DNA of 64,000 nt from Climacium dendroides (Eukaryota; Streptophyta; Bryopsida; Hypnales; Climaciaceae), in contig OX467089.1 in NCBI GenBank assembly GCA_950106755.1, positions 6,078,501-6,142,500 on the forward strand, written 5' to 3'. Shown piece by piece: positions 24,517 to 37,427 of this stretch (its first letter is position 1; the number at the start of each line of letters is the position of its first letter). A model generated the notes under the pieces. That model did no database searches, was not told where the DNA came from, and saw only the letters and a list, made by a program, of their open reading frames with translations. Both the position numbers and the translations under genes were made by a program.

Positions 24517-26735
24517 CACTACAACAATGGCAGTGTTTTATGACTGCAAAATTATGACTGAGGATGACTGGCGACTGCTTTCATATTCTTGAAGGCCAAC
24601 ACTTGGGGGAGAATTATGACTGCAAAATATGACTACTAGTCATTTTTACGCCTTGTACTTCACAAGTGTATACTATACGGCCATTAGGAATACCAAAGTA
24701 CTTCATAAGGAACGTAGGAAACATGTTTGGGAACGTTGAGTCATATTATCAATTATATTTTCATAGTAGTGAATTTTTTTTGTTTTGGTCAATTCAAGAA
24801 AAATACGGGCAATTCTAAAAAAAATATAAATAAGCCTTCATTTAAAATTTTGAAATCCTAGTCACCTACTTTTTTGGATTTTGAATCTTAGTCGCCACTT
24901 TTTTAATGTTTTGAAACCCTAGCCATTATTTTTTTAGGGTTTTAAAACCCTAGCCACCACTTTTTAGGGTTTTGAAATCCTAGCCGTCACTTTTTGTGGT
25001 TCTTCTTCCTTACCTTTTATTGTCTCTTAACTCTCATTTGTTGTTGGTTTTCGTTGCATCTCAACTCTTGTTTCTTGTTGCTCTTTACTTCATGTTTCTT
25101 GCTTCTTATTGTTACATCTAAATTCTTTTTTTCTCTTGCATTTAAACTCTTTCTTCTTTTTAGTTCTTGTTTTGTAGTTCTTGCTTCTTATTTTTTCTTG
25201 TTGCATCTACACTCTCATTTCTTGTTTTTTGTTATGTCTTAGTTGGTGCTTTTTGTTTCTTCTTGTGTCTTAGTTGTTGCTTCTTATTTCCTCTTAAGTT
25301 TTAATTATTATTTCATTTTGTGTCTTAGTTGTTATTTCTTGTTTTATGTTTCTTCTTGCGTTTTAGTTGTTATTTCTTGTTTTTTGTTGTGTCTTAGTTG
25401 TTATTTCTTATTTCTTGTTGTGTCTTAGTTGTTGCTTCTTATTTCTTGTTGCATCTTAATTTTACTTCTTGTTATTTCTTAATACTTATCTTTTTTTTCT
25501 TGTTTCCTTCATCATCAATCTTATTCTTCCTATCCTAAACTTAAGCTACATATTTTGTGTTGTTATAAGCTTTTGAAGGTTGAGCTTTGTTGTTCAATCA
25601 CTAAAAATTAATGTCTCATTTCTTTAATTGTATATGCAGGCACCAAAAGTTGAAACAAAGACATTGGAGGCTACTTACAATCCAATGAAGCCATCTTCAC
25701 ATTATTGTAAGAATTGTAAGCCTTATTGGATTGTGTGAATGATTCATTGTGATATATATATTTTGTATTAGTGACTAATAAATGTCAATAAAAATAGTTA
25801 TATTTGTTCTTGCATTCTCCTTCTTTAATATGATTATCTCTTATACACCTCTAAAATCATATATTATGTATTCATTTTTAATTGCATAAGGCTTTTTTTT
25901 CAATTGTTAAATCATCTTGATGTATGATAGTTATATATCATGTTCATTTAAAATGCATTAAAAATGTGATTCTAGTTAGTAATATGATTGATGAGAGTCA
26001 TATTCTACATCATTCAAAAATATGACTCATGAGAATCATTTTTCACATTAACAAGAATATGACTCACCGTAGTCATATTCCACATTATTGCAAAATATGA
26101 CTTACCCTAGTTATATTCTATGTAACCAAAAATATGACTCATTACAGTCATATTCCATGTTACTGCAAAATATGACTGACCGCAGTCATATTCCATATCA
26201 CTGCAAAAAATGACTTACCGCAGTTATATTCCATGTTACTGCAAAATATGACTGTTCCATGTCATCAAAAAATATGACTCACCGAAGTCATATTCCATGT
26301 TATTGCAAAATATGACTCACCACAGTTATATTCCATGTCATCAAAAAATATGATTCATTACAGTCATATTCCATGTCATCAAAAAATATAACTCATCGCA
26401 GTCATATTCCACGTTATCAAAAAATATGACTCGACACAGTCGTATTCTACGTATGATTTTTTTATTTGCCCGGGCAACCCAAGAAAAAGTCAACGCCCCC
26501 TAGGATAGTCAAAATATATGCCTAGTTGGCATACTATGACTAAAAATGGGTATTTATACCCCTCAACCTATATGACTGCCAATATGACTGATGTCTGAAG
26601 CAATTGCTTCTAAATGACTGGAGTCAGTCATATTCCAAGTCATCTACAATGATTTCTGCGTGAGTCATATTTTTTGATTTTACGACTCACTGCAGTCATA
26701 TTTTGCAGTCATAAAACACTGCTTTTGTTGTAGTG
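24517..26735. mobile_element. non-autonomous CACTA transposon, 2.2 kb, TSD AGC
   Basis: Starts CACTACAACAATGGCAGTG and ends with a near-complementary CACTGCTTTTGTTGTAGTG; the terminal arms share about 35 bp (TTTTATGACTGCAAAA against its complement). AGC flanks it exactly (24,514-24,516 and 26,736-26,738), the 3-bp duplication expected of CACTA elements. Inside the right end is a dense array of subterminal repeats. The interior is Thr/Phe/Leu-type low-complexity DNA (TTGTGTCTTAGTTG repeats at about 25,000-25,470) with no transposase, so mobility would need an autonomous partner. Confidence 0.85.
25985..26460. repeat. subterminal repeat array of the CACTA element
   Basis: About a dozen units of roughly 38-39 bp. 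Each carries an internal dyad: ATATGACTCACCGCAGTCATAT followed by TCCATGTTACTGCAAA or TCCATGTCATCAAAAA. Two alternating spacer types suggest expansion of a two-unit block. In known CACTA elements such subterminal motifs bind the transposition protein; that role here is by analogy. Confidence 0.8.
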
Positions 26736-27027
26736 AGCATGCATTAGTTGGACACCCTACAAATATTAAGTTATGGTTTTTCAAAGTACTGTGTTTAGCT
26801 GTACCAAAAATCAACTATAGCTCTTAATACTCGCTCCCACCCTTATATGGTGTACTTTGTCAAAGCGCCCTAAAGCCCTATGCCAATAAATTAAAGACCT
26901 ATCATTCCAAAGACCATGTTCTCTATCATAGAAATTCAATAATCATTCAATCAAAGGTAGTGTTTGCTCGACAGGATGTGCGTAAATTCCTCTAATAGGT
27001 TTTTGAAATAGTTGATAGGATCGTCGT

Positions 27028-28680
27028 ATGGAATCCATTGCCGGACACCTATTTAATAGCTGCAAAGCTCCCTTTGATGTCCTATGGCAAGATTCTTGTA
27101 GAAAAATAGAAACCTCCCTAGGGAACTTCCTTCACCGAGCGTCCAAAATGTACTACTTGAAGGTTCTTTCAAAGGCCTTGTTCTCAAATCCTAGTGGTGG
27201 CACTTTATCCAATACAGACAACACAATTCTCTTTGATGATTCTCCAGAAAAGAGCATTTGTAATGAGAATGGAAATGTCATTTTCTTGGACACTTCGTCT
27301 CATGATAAACATAGACAATATACTTTGGGGGGAGCTTTTGCCATGGCTAAGGCATCTAGACTTGGAATGTCAATCGGGGTAGTTGCGGAATTATGTTGAC
27401 ACCAACCGGATCGATTCTAAACCATTGGTTGCTTCAAACTATCCCTTCAATGAGATGATAGATGGCATGAGAGAATCTTCAAAGAACCTCCGGACCCATT
27501 TTGAGCTTTTGGGGGTTGGTCTAGTAATAGAGCCCCATCATTAGAGATTGTAGAAGTCTACACCCCTCTATGTCCAAACTAGAATTTTATTTTATTTTTT
27601 GTAATGTTGTATGTATATATTTATTTGAATATAATGTTTGAGTTTCCAATTCACATCTATGTTTGAATTCTTTGTCATTAGAATTTTTTTATTGTCTCTT
27701 GTTTTGGATTGGGACATTCACCTCTATGAATGATCATCCTTTGATATAGGATATTATTCCTTAAACTTATATTGCCTTTTTATATTGGAGAAAATTCTAT
27801 AATCTTAAATTACCTACATATTGGAGGTGATCATTTTGTAAAACTCTTCAAAGGGCAAGAACAAACTAGGAGCCTCATCTTTGGTTTGGAAAATATAATG
27901 TCTCTTACATTGAATTTTGCCAATGGAAGTGCCAAGCCATCTCAAGACATGGGGCCATACTTGATGCAGACTACAGAAGGCACTCCCTTAGCAGCCATAG
28001 ATTTTTCCAAGGGGGATGTAGAAGATGGTATCGTAGATAGCCTGTGCATTCAAGGACTAATTAGGATGCCCATGTATTCTCCGTCTCCACTGAAATGGAC
28101 ATCCTCTACTTGAGCAAGGTCATTTTCTCCAAATCTATGGAAGGAGGATACAACAAATCAAAAATTCAATAATTCATCCTCCATGTTGACAAAGGCTTGG
28201 AAGATTGTTGCCTCAAGGTTCCTATATCAGGGTCACCAATTTATCATTTTGCCCCTAAGAGGGTTTTGAAAACATTTTCTATTTTAGGAAGATATATAAG
28301 GAGTGAAGAAGTTGGACCACAAGTTGTAGTTCAATTGCCTCAACTTTTGGATGATTGTTCTTGGCCTTCATTGTCTACTAGAAGCAAACAGTTGCCCTCC
28401 GCCAATTCACTTTTTTGGCAAAGGATTTTAACAGAACATCAACGCTCTCTAAACTCAAACTCCACTACACATGCTCTTCCTTACATTCATAATGTTAATG
28501 CATTGCTCCGAAGACCACCTCTTCCAAAGCCAAGAGCTTTTTCTACTTCAAAGGTTCATTCAAGTGCTCGTACATTTTAGCAGATGGATGGATGATTTGA
28601 AAGTGTGGGCTTCTGCCATGCAATGGATAGTGGAAGTGGACTTCTCAACATGAGGATATATTAAGAGGTCTAGCTAAGTT
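27028..28680 (+). pseudogene. unidentified coding-like fragments
   Basis: Three forward ORFs of 113-127 codons (27,028-27,399; 27,772-28,113; 28,197-28,580) have protein-like composition, and a fourth reading continues in another frame from about 27,390 to 27,540 (NYVDTNRIDSKPLVASNYPF ... FELLGVG). The frame changes and stops between them suggest one decayed coding region of about 1.6 kb, perhaps a mobile-element gag-like protein or a dead gene. No motif allows naming. It begins about 290 bp right of the CACTA element. Confidence 0.35.
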
Positions 28681-29680
28681 TAAAGCATTGGATGGAGCCA
28701 TGAGCAATTGTAGTGATGCTTAGGCAAGTGACCCACTAAAGGTTTTGAAGCCCTAGGTTTCTATACCTATCATACTATTAATAGCATAATAAATGCAAAA
28801 ATATCTCAAAAAATACTTAGGAAACTAGAGAGTTTAGTGTGTAGTGTGGCCTTTGTTTCTAATAATAATTTACAAACATTCTTTTGCTTTGGATTCATTC
28901 ACTTCAAGTAAAATTTTGAATAGTAGTTACATAGACATAGTATATTCAAACTCTAAAGTAAATCCTGTACATAAATTCAATGACTTTTTCAATGCTTGTA
29001 TAGTTGAATAAGTATTTGAATGTGTATTTCTCATCTTTTCATCGTTCAGTGTGGTTCTTTGTGCTTGTCATTTTGATAAAAACATTGAACATCCTTTACC
29101 AATTTTGCACCCATGATTTCAAAGTCTCAAAATGAGCCATTTGTCTCAATTTAATGAATAAGGCCTTACTTCTAGATCTTTCATCATTTTAAGAAAAGAA
29201 AGTTAGATGTTAGTTTTAATTTCATATAGAGCATTATGAATATAACATTGCGAAATATGAAATTATGAATTTATAACTTTAGCTCGGACGTCAACTTTAA
29301 AATATTTCTCAAAGTTTTATAATGAAATTATGTAAACCTTTAGTGTAGAGATGCATAGGAATTCTTACAAGTCAAATATTAATATTTGGATCTATATGAT
29401 TAATTTTACCATTGTACAAAACTAACCTCTACCAAAGAAAAACAAAAACAAATAATAAATTTAATTTAAAACAAGACCTTGATTGTCAACTGAATTTTCA
29501 AAAAAATTTAAAATTATTATTTTTTGTAAATTTAGACATTTAAATTATGATTATAGTGATTTTTTTTTAAAGATTTTGTGCTTTTTCATTTCTTTGAAGT
29601 CACTTTTGAAGAATCATTATTGAAATCAAGTATTTGTTTTGAAAGAAAACATACTTATTCAAAAACAATAATGTATAAAT
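28681..29680. other. AT-rich DNA, no gene seen
   Basis: Small ORFs only; no repeat boundaries or domains recognised. Confidence 0.5.
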
Positions 29681-29682
29681 AT

Positions 29683-31500
<1,818 letters not shown>

Positions 31501-31539
31501 CCCAAACGTTGCAACATTCTCAGCAACAATCCTCCATTT

Positions 31540-32208
31540 CTGAAGAATGCTCGCTCCCACCCTCATCCCTAAACGGATGAATGCAGGCTAGTATTTGGAT
31601 GAATGAGTTTTCTGCCTCCAAACTGGGGTAGAGCAAAGGTGGGGCTCAGGGGGTAGTCTGAAGAGAACATTCTTCATCGTCCCCTCCTTTTGATTCTGCC
31701 GTGTACCCCCTTTCGGCCCAAGCACATGGTCGTGTACCCTCCCTTGAGACCCCCTCACCCGCCGACTGTCTGTATCTTACAAACCCACCCACAGCTCACG
31801 AGGAAGCTCCGTTTGTTCTTCTGGAGCTGTTGCAGACGCTTGCGTGATCGCTTTCGGCTCCTGGCGGTCGGGAGCTTCCGTCACCCACTTTTCTGTTCTC
31901 AGTTGTGCGGAGCGAGTCTGAGTTTTCAGGAGCACTGTCGGTAGGCAAATCGAGGTTGGGGAAATTGATTGAAGGGGTTGTCAATCGATCGAGTATTGGC
32001 CTGGGTGGACGTCGGTATTGTTTCAGCCTGAGCAAGCAAGGACGTTTCTGATCGACTCTGTTATCGAGTTGTTCCTCGATCGCCCCTTACAGTACTTGTT
32101 GTGTGTGTGCATGTTTAAGTGTGGCCGTAGCACTCGAGTTTTCATTCGGTAGTCTCTGAGCCGTCGCCAGTGGCATGGGTTGCGGATATTAATCGTGCAC
32201 TTGAGGCC
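31540..32208 (+). promoter_or_regulatory. GC-richer leader/promoter of the AP2-like gene
   Basis: Composition shifts abruptly from AT-rich to GC-richer at about 31,540, as expected for a plant promoter and 5' leader. The open frame 31,690-31,944 is proline/arginine-rich without motifs and is probably leader DNA. A short upstream ATG ORF at 32,175 (five codons) lies before the proposed start and is out of frame with it. Confidence 0.35.
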
Positions 32209-34172
32209 ATGTTAATTGGTTGGAGCATAGACTGGTTTTGTTTGAGATTGTTTGAACTGCGTGATGGAGGCTTGGCTGGTGCTGAAGCCGAGAATGAGAT
32301 ACTGTCATTGGGGATTTTTGACATCCATTCCAGGCCAATCATAGGCAGTGCAAAGGTTGGTTTGGTGGTGGACCTTGGTCGTGAATTTTATTCAAATCCG
32401 AGTTCCTCTCCATTTTTGGATTCCTTCCTACGACAGGTGAATGCAATCCAAGCATCACTGAGTGATTGGCTGGAAGGCGGGGGTCGAAGGCTTGTGTACT
32501 CCATTTGGAAATCATGTACCGCCAATGGCAGCTATCATTTTGAAGAGCCCTCCGAGGCCTCAATCCCGTCCTACGCCGTGCTTGTGTCAGCAGTGGTTCT
32601 GCTGTCTTTGGTGTACCAATACCTCACGGGGAATGTGGACATACGTAGCTCGAAAGCATACTCACGGAGTTCTCTAGATTTTCGAGATATTTACGTAGCA
32701 GTAGTCCTGTTCCTGGGCGCCTATGTGTGGATCAAGTTTAGAGAGGTAGCCCCCAGAGGAGTGCACGAGAGAAAACGAGTGGACAAGCAAGGGCGCACCA
32801 AGGTGGTGTATGAGCCGCGATTCAAGCCTCCCAGAGAGAACGGCACAGTTTTCCAATGGATCTATCTTGGGCAGTACGCCACCCTGAAGGAGGCAGCAAT
32901 TTTGTATCAAATTGCGGCCTTTTACTACAACAAGGGTGAAGGCGGTTCGCTGGACCTTGAAGATGGTCGCTGGTTCTGGATCCCACCCCTGACGTAGGGA
33001 GAGCGAAGCCTCACTGGCGCCGAGAAGAGGGTGTGGGTGAAAGTTGAAGCGATGAAGGTTTACGAAGATTTCAGAAAGGAGAAGGCGGAGGCAGCCTTGT
33101 TGCAAGCATTCTTAGAAGCTTGCGAAGATCGAGCGACGCCAAGCCAGGCTGTGGATCTTTCTGAGGCAAGCTTCTTGAACTCAGCCGAGCATCAAGTACC
33201 TCTTGTTGTGAGTCCGGCGGAGAACTCAGGAATGGCGACTGCCAGGCTTAGCGTTCAAAGTTTGGAATGCGCACCCCAATCACTCGGTGGATTCCATGAG
33301 GTAAACAACCCATTCCTTTGGCTTTCAACTGGTTTGAGTGTATCTTCACTACTAGAACTGCGCGAACCTATTGAGGTCTTGTCTCCCTTCTTGAGCGGAA
33401 ACTAATTAAGCATTAGAACATGCACTATTTGTAGACTATATGAATTAGTGGATGAGTTTGTTTAAGCTAAAAGTAGCAATGTCTCTGAATTGCAAGCTTC
33501 GACTTGTCTTGAACCCTGAAGTCCTGCATGTGCAATGTATCTTCCATTTGGGAAGCGTCTTGGATTGTGATAGAACCTACCTCTACGCAATTTCATTTCG
33601 AAGTGGTCAATCATGGTCAATCATGTGCTTGCATCGTAAGCGAGTGATTTTTCAAGCTACCGGCCAGGAGAGTTCACGCAATAGGGTTACGTTGTTGCCT
33701 TATCATGAATTCTGCAGTAACCTTCCTATTGTACGTGTTTGAGATCTTTTGGTGGATCCATGATGTTCAGGGTTTTGTGACTTCCAATGGCCACAGCCTT
33801 GGTTTTCAGGAAGAATTTGCAATACCATCTTCACAGCTCACACCAGACACACAGAGTGGAATGGGTATCAACACCAGCAACCAATTGAACTTACTTCCAA
33901 TTGTGCATAACCAGCAAGAGCTGATAACCTATCAGCGACAGCAACTGGAAGAGCTCCGTGCCCAAAATTCGGTGTTGCAAAATCAGCAACGCATTCAGGA
34001 GCAGCAACTTGAAGAATCCAGGATACACATTTCTCAGCTCGAATCTCAGCATTTTGTTCATCAGCAGCTCCAAGTCATCAATCAAGGAGTTTCAGGCTTT
34101 GAGGTGGAGATGCAGCAGAGCTTGCCTCAACAGAATCACCCCTGCAGGCCTCATGGCTCTGCCTTTTGGTGA
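32209..34172 (+). CDS. membrane-anchored AP2/ERF-like protein, in-frame TAG
   Basis: Exon 1 is 32209-33300 and exon 2 is 33771-34172, joined GAG|GTAAAC ... TTCAG|GG in phase 0. The first in-frame ATG after the upstream stop at 32128 is 32209. Residues about 121-140 and 160-176 are hydrophobic and look like two membrane helices. Residues about 196-243 resemble a divergent AP2/ERF domain (IYLGQYATLKEAAILYQIAA, corresponding to the YLGTYxTxEEAAxAYDxAA core). A single TAG at 32995-32997 stops the frame after residue 262. Beyond it the same frame stays open for another 101 codons with good coding character (KVEAMKVYEDFRKEKAEAAL), and exon 2 encodes a Gln/Glu-rich coiled coil (QQLEELRAQNSVLQNQQ). 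So either the allele is truncated, the TAG is read through, or the base is an error. Overlapping frames after 34,140 (MALPFGEVEAQEAGFI) hint at a second frame slip. Confidence 0.5.
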
Positions 34173-34749
34173 AGTGGAAGCCCAGGAAGCGGGCTTCATC
34201 TGAGTTGGATACTAGTTGGATACACCTGCATATGAAGAGGCGCACTTTAAGTGTGGTCTCACTGGCAATCCTGTTGCTCGAGGTGTGCCTGTGTGGATTA
34301 TCCCCGAGGGTTGATACTTAAGAACAAATAGAAGACCCTCACATGTCGAGTTTTCAAATTTCCCTTGATCCTGGAACTTTCAGGTATCCATACGCATTAT
34401 AGGATATGTAGGAGTTGCAGGTGGATAGAGCTGCGGAAAGGTCCTTGGGGTGCAAGAGTCAAATCTGTGTATTACTAGCTTACTATGTATTCTTTTCTGA
34501 TGCATTTGATAAAAATGGGCACTAAGGTATATAACTACACCTAAAGTTGCACAAAGTAGCAATTCAGCATTGTCCTATTATCATATAGAAAAACTTTTTG
34601 TAGTCAAATGAGGATCAGAGCACGATTGTCTCACATCTTGCAATGGGCAAGGCCTCCAGCTCTTGACTGTGTTGTAATTTTGCTGGGCAGTATTTCTTCT
34701 AGAATTCATTGGAATTTCAAATTGGTGCCAGTCATAAGTTCAATTTCAC

Positions 34750-34887
34750 TTGCAGCTAGATCCAGTACAAATTCTCTTTTGATGCAAAATCCAACTGCCA
34801 CATTGCAAATGATTCTTGAAGGAGGTCAGATCGCAGATCCAGGCCGCTTGGCGATGGGGAGTTCCACCTTCGGATCTTGGGCTTATT
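34750..34887 (+). CDS. possible terminal exon downstream of the AP2-like gene
   Basis: After an acceptor-like CACTTGCAG the frame reads ARSSTNSLLMQNPTATLQMI then EGGQIADPGRLAMGSSTFG and stops at 34,887. It looks coding and lies 580 bp beyond the AP2-like exon 2, so it may be the true last exon of that gene. No donor of matching phase was found in exon 2, so the link is unproven. Confidence 0.3.
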
Positions 34888-35297
34888 GAACCTCGGAAGC
34901 ACTCATCAAACACTCTCATGTGATGAAGAGGTCTGCAAGATGTTCATGCAGGAGAGAATTTCAAGTGCAATGGAAAAGTCTCACCTTCTGCGTTTTAATA
35001 AAAAGGTGCACACATGTTCCTAGAATTGTTGGCCTACAAAGCACACAACGCTCGTGACCGTGTTTCCTTCTTTCAGAGTTGACAATTCCCTGGTCGATGT
35101 AGTTCAAACGTTTAGGCTTGATAAACACGCACACAGCCCTACCGAAACCCAAACAATCAAATCTCCAAATGCCGCATTTGACTCAGCCTTGAAATGTTTG
35201 AGTTCCTCATTGTGCATCCACCTTCTCATTCTTTGTGCAAACTACCACCAGGAATCAGCATTATAACAAAAAAGGCATGTTTGATTCTCCATAGGTT

Positions 35298-35486
35298 CAC
35301 TACAAGAAAAAGGGTTGTTTTAAATATAGTCCCAGTGGTAGAGTCCTATAAGTTATGACCTTTTGAGAGATATCTATTAAAATTTTATTAAAAAATACAT
35401 GTATTTTCAGTAAAATATTACTAAAAATCTCCTACAAGGCCATTATTTAGTGAATTATATTTTGAACATTCGTTTTTCTTGTAGTG
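35298..35486. mobile_element. CACTA-type MITE, TSD GTT
   Basis: Starts CACTACAAGAAAAAGGG and ends CGTTTTTCTTGTAGTG; GTT flanks both sides (35,295-35,297 and 35,487-35,489). The terminal arms are about 15-17 bp and the interior is AT-rich and non-coding. Same terminal core (CACTACAA) as the elements at 11,837 and 24,517, but with a different interior. Confidence 0.8.
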
Positions 35487-35489
35487 GTT

Positions 35490-37120
35490 TAAATGACCTA
35501 AACTTAGATTTTCTAAATTAATTTGTGCACATGGTTTCCAATTCTAAAGATCGTGTGTACAAATGATAGTTGAAGTAGCTACAGTGGAGGTACCACCTTC
35601 AATCCAATTGCAGTAGTGAGCAATTAATTCCAAGCTCTTTTTGAAGTAGTTTGATACTTTGATGCTTGTTGTTTGTTGATTGCAACTGTCTACTCCCACT
35701 TTGCCCTGAGCTCCCCCAACTTCGTTTGATAGTATCTTGTGTACATTCTACAACCCTAAAGCTCTAATTTGAAAAGTTGTTGATAGTTGTTGATGATAAA
35801 TAGATCCAAAGTTGATTATAGGCTCTCATGTTTGAAGATGTATTTTCTGGGTGATAATTTGTAAATGTTGATTTTCCATTGAATCACACTCAGACAAGTA
35901 CCTTGGAAGGGAATCTTACAGTATAAGTATGCCATGTCCTACAATTTCAACTTTGAAAATTCATATGATATTGTGTAAATGTTAGAAAATTATGAAACAA
36001 CTTGCATAGTTTTTCTCTTGAAGAAATTAACATTTTTAACCTTGATTAAGCATTGGCCAGCCAGTTGTGTATAAAAAATTCATAAAGCTATATAAAAATA
36101 GGGGTAGTCACCCTTCCTTTGAGAAACACATTTTGTTGCAAAATATGAGTGTGGTGAGAGAAAAGAGGAGTTAATGGGAAGTTGTTGAGTATGAAGACAA
36201 TGTGACACCCCTTCTAAATATGAGTACCATGGTTTTTTTGGATGTTGAGACTAATTCATTATCATAAATGTATGCAAGTAGTGTGGAACACAAATGGTGT
36301 AGGTAGTGTAGAAGTAGGACTAAACTTGAGGTGTGAACAATAGGACATGCATTATGCAAGGTGAAAGTGATGTAAGTGGAAGTGAAAATTGTAGATGAAA
36401 ACCATTCTCCAACCCATTTCTTTACCTTCAAAGTAGAACAATAATTTCAAAATCTTAAAGGTTGAATGAGTGATCCGGAAACAATAGAAAACCACTTGGA
36501 AAATGCCACACATCCAATCTTTGAAAATCGTTTGCTTCTTAGAGGGGATGTGACTATCCCTAAGAATTCCTAGATTGAAAATTTATCATACCATAGTACA
36601 ATATTTGGCTAGGCCAATTGCTTAATATAGCAACTATTCAATTCTCTCCTTGACTTTGTGGACAAGGTCCTAACAACTTGAGCATGAATCCTAGAGGCCT
36701 TCAAGACAAGGCTTTCCACCATAGAAGAACCTTCATCCAAGGTGGGTACCCCTAAACCCACTACTTTTGCTACTCTACCTACTCACTACTATTAACCCTC
36801 ATCAAATTTTCATATTTTTGTGTTCGCAAGTGAAAAAAGGTTCTAATGTACCAAAGAATGTGACATTTGGATACACCGTATCCAAAAGTTAACAAGGATC
36901 AAAGCTTTTGGGGATAAGTGTTCTAAAATAGTTTCTTCCACACAAGTACATATTGATTTTGGAGGTGTACATAAAATAATGATGGTAGTTTTAGACACAA
37001 TGTGATTTTTGGGTGTACCTACCTCAAAAAATGGAGCAAGAAAAGAGTTGTTTTGGGATGCTTCTACCCTATTGTACATGATCATTCAGTTTCAACACAA
37101 ATTAAGTCATTTTTATAAAA
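35490..37120. other. intergenic DNA with a dispersed repeat
   Basis: No gene recognised. The stretch at about 36,830-37,085 is similar to 62,150-62,220 plus 62,765-62,880: shared blocks include AAAGTTA-C-AAGGATCAAAG, TATTGATTTxGGAGxTGTAC and ACAATGxGATTTTxGG-like text. Confidence 0.45.
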
Positions 37121-37179
37121 ATGTGACGCATGTCATCTTGTGAATGGTGTGAAGTAACATGGAGCCTGAGTAGAAATTC

Positions 37180-37427
37180 AATGTCAGACCCTGAGCTGCC
37201 GACCTTCACGTCGAGTTGCCAAGCTGGCATCAATTTCGATCCCACGGGGCGCTCACCCGTTCGCCAAACCCATCCACGTCACCCGATTCAGCAGACGTGG
37301 CATATGTCCGCTTGTCTCCTGGCAAGCTGAAGGAGCGAGGAAATTCTCTTCCGCAGGCAGTGCGCTTGGTTTTCTCAGTAGTGTTTTCAGTAATTGCTGC
37401 AATCGTTTCTTTTCGCGGTGGATTGCG
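37180..37427 (+). promoter_or_regulatory. upstream region of gene 2, two ACGT cores
   Basis: Homologous to the region before gene 1 (CACGGGGCGCTC, TTCGCCAAACCC). It carries the conserved CCACGTCA at 37,274-37,281 and a second, inverted GACGTGG at 37,294-37,300. Pairs of ACGT cores are typical of bZIP-responsive promoters; the regulation itself is inferred. Confidence 0.4.

Noticed and set aside
24994..25428. Hydrophobic ORFs resembling membrane proteins
   Set aside because: They are translations of T-rich TTGTGTCTTAG-type minisatellite DNA inside the CACTA element; no real domain.
25985..26460. Regularly spaced repeats that could suggest a CRISPR array
   Set aside because: Spacers are not unique and the sequence is plant nuclear DNA; the array lies inside CACTA termini.
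32674..33105. 143-codon minus-strand ORF
   Set aside because: Antisense shadow of the AP2-like exon.
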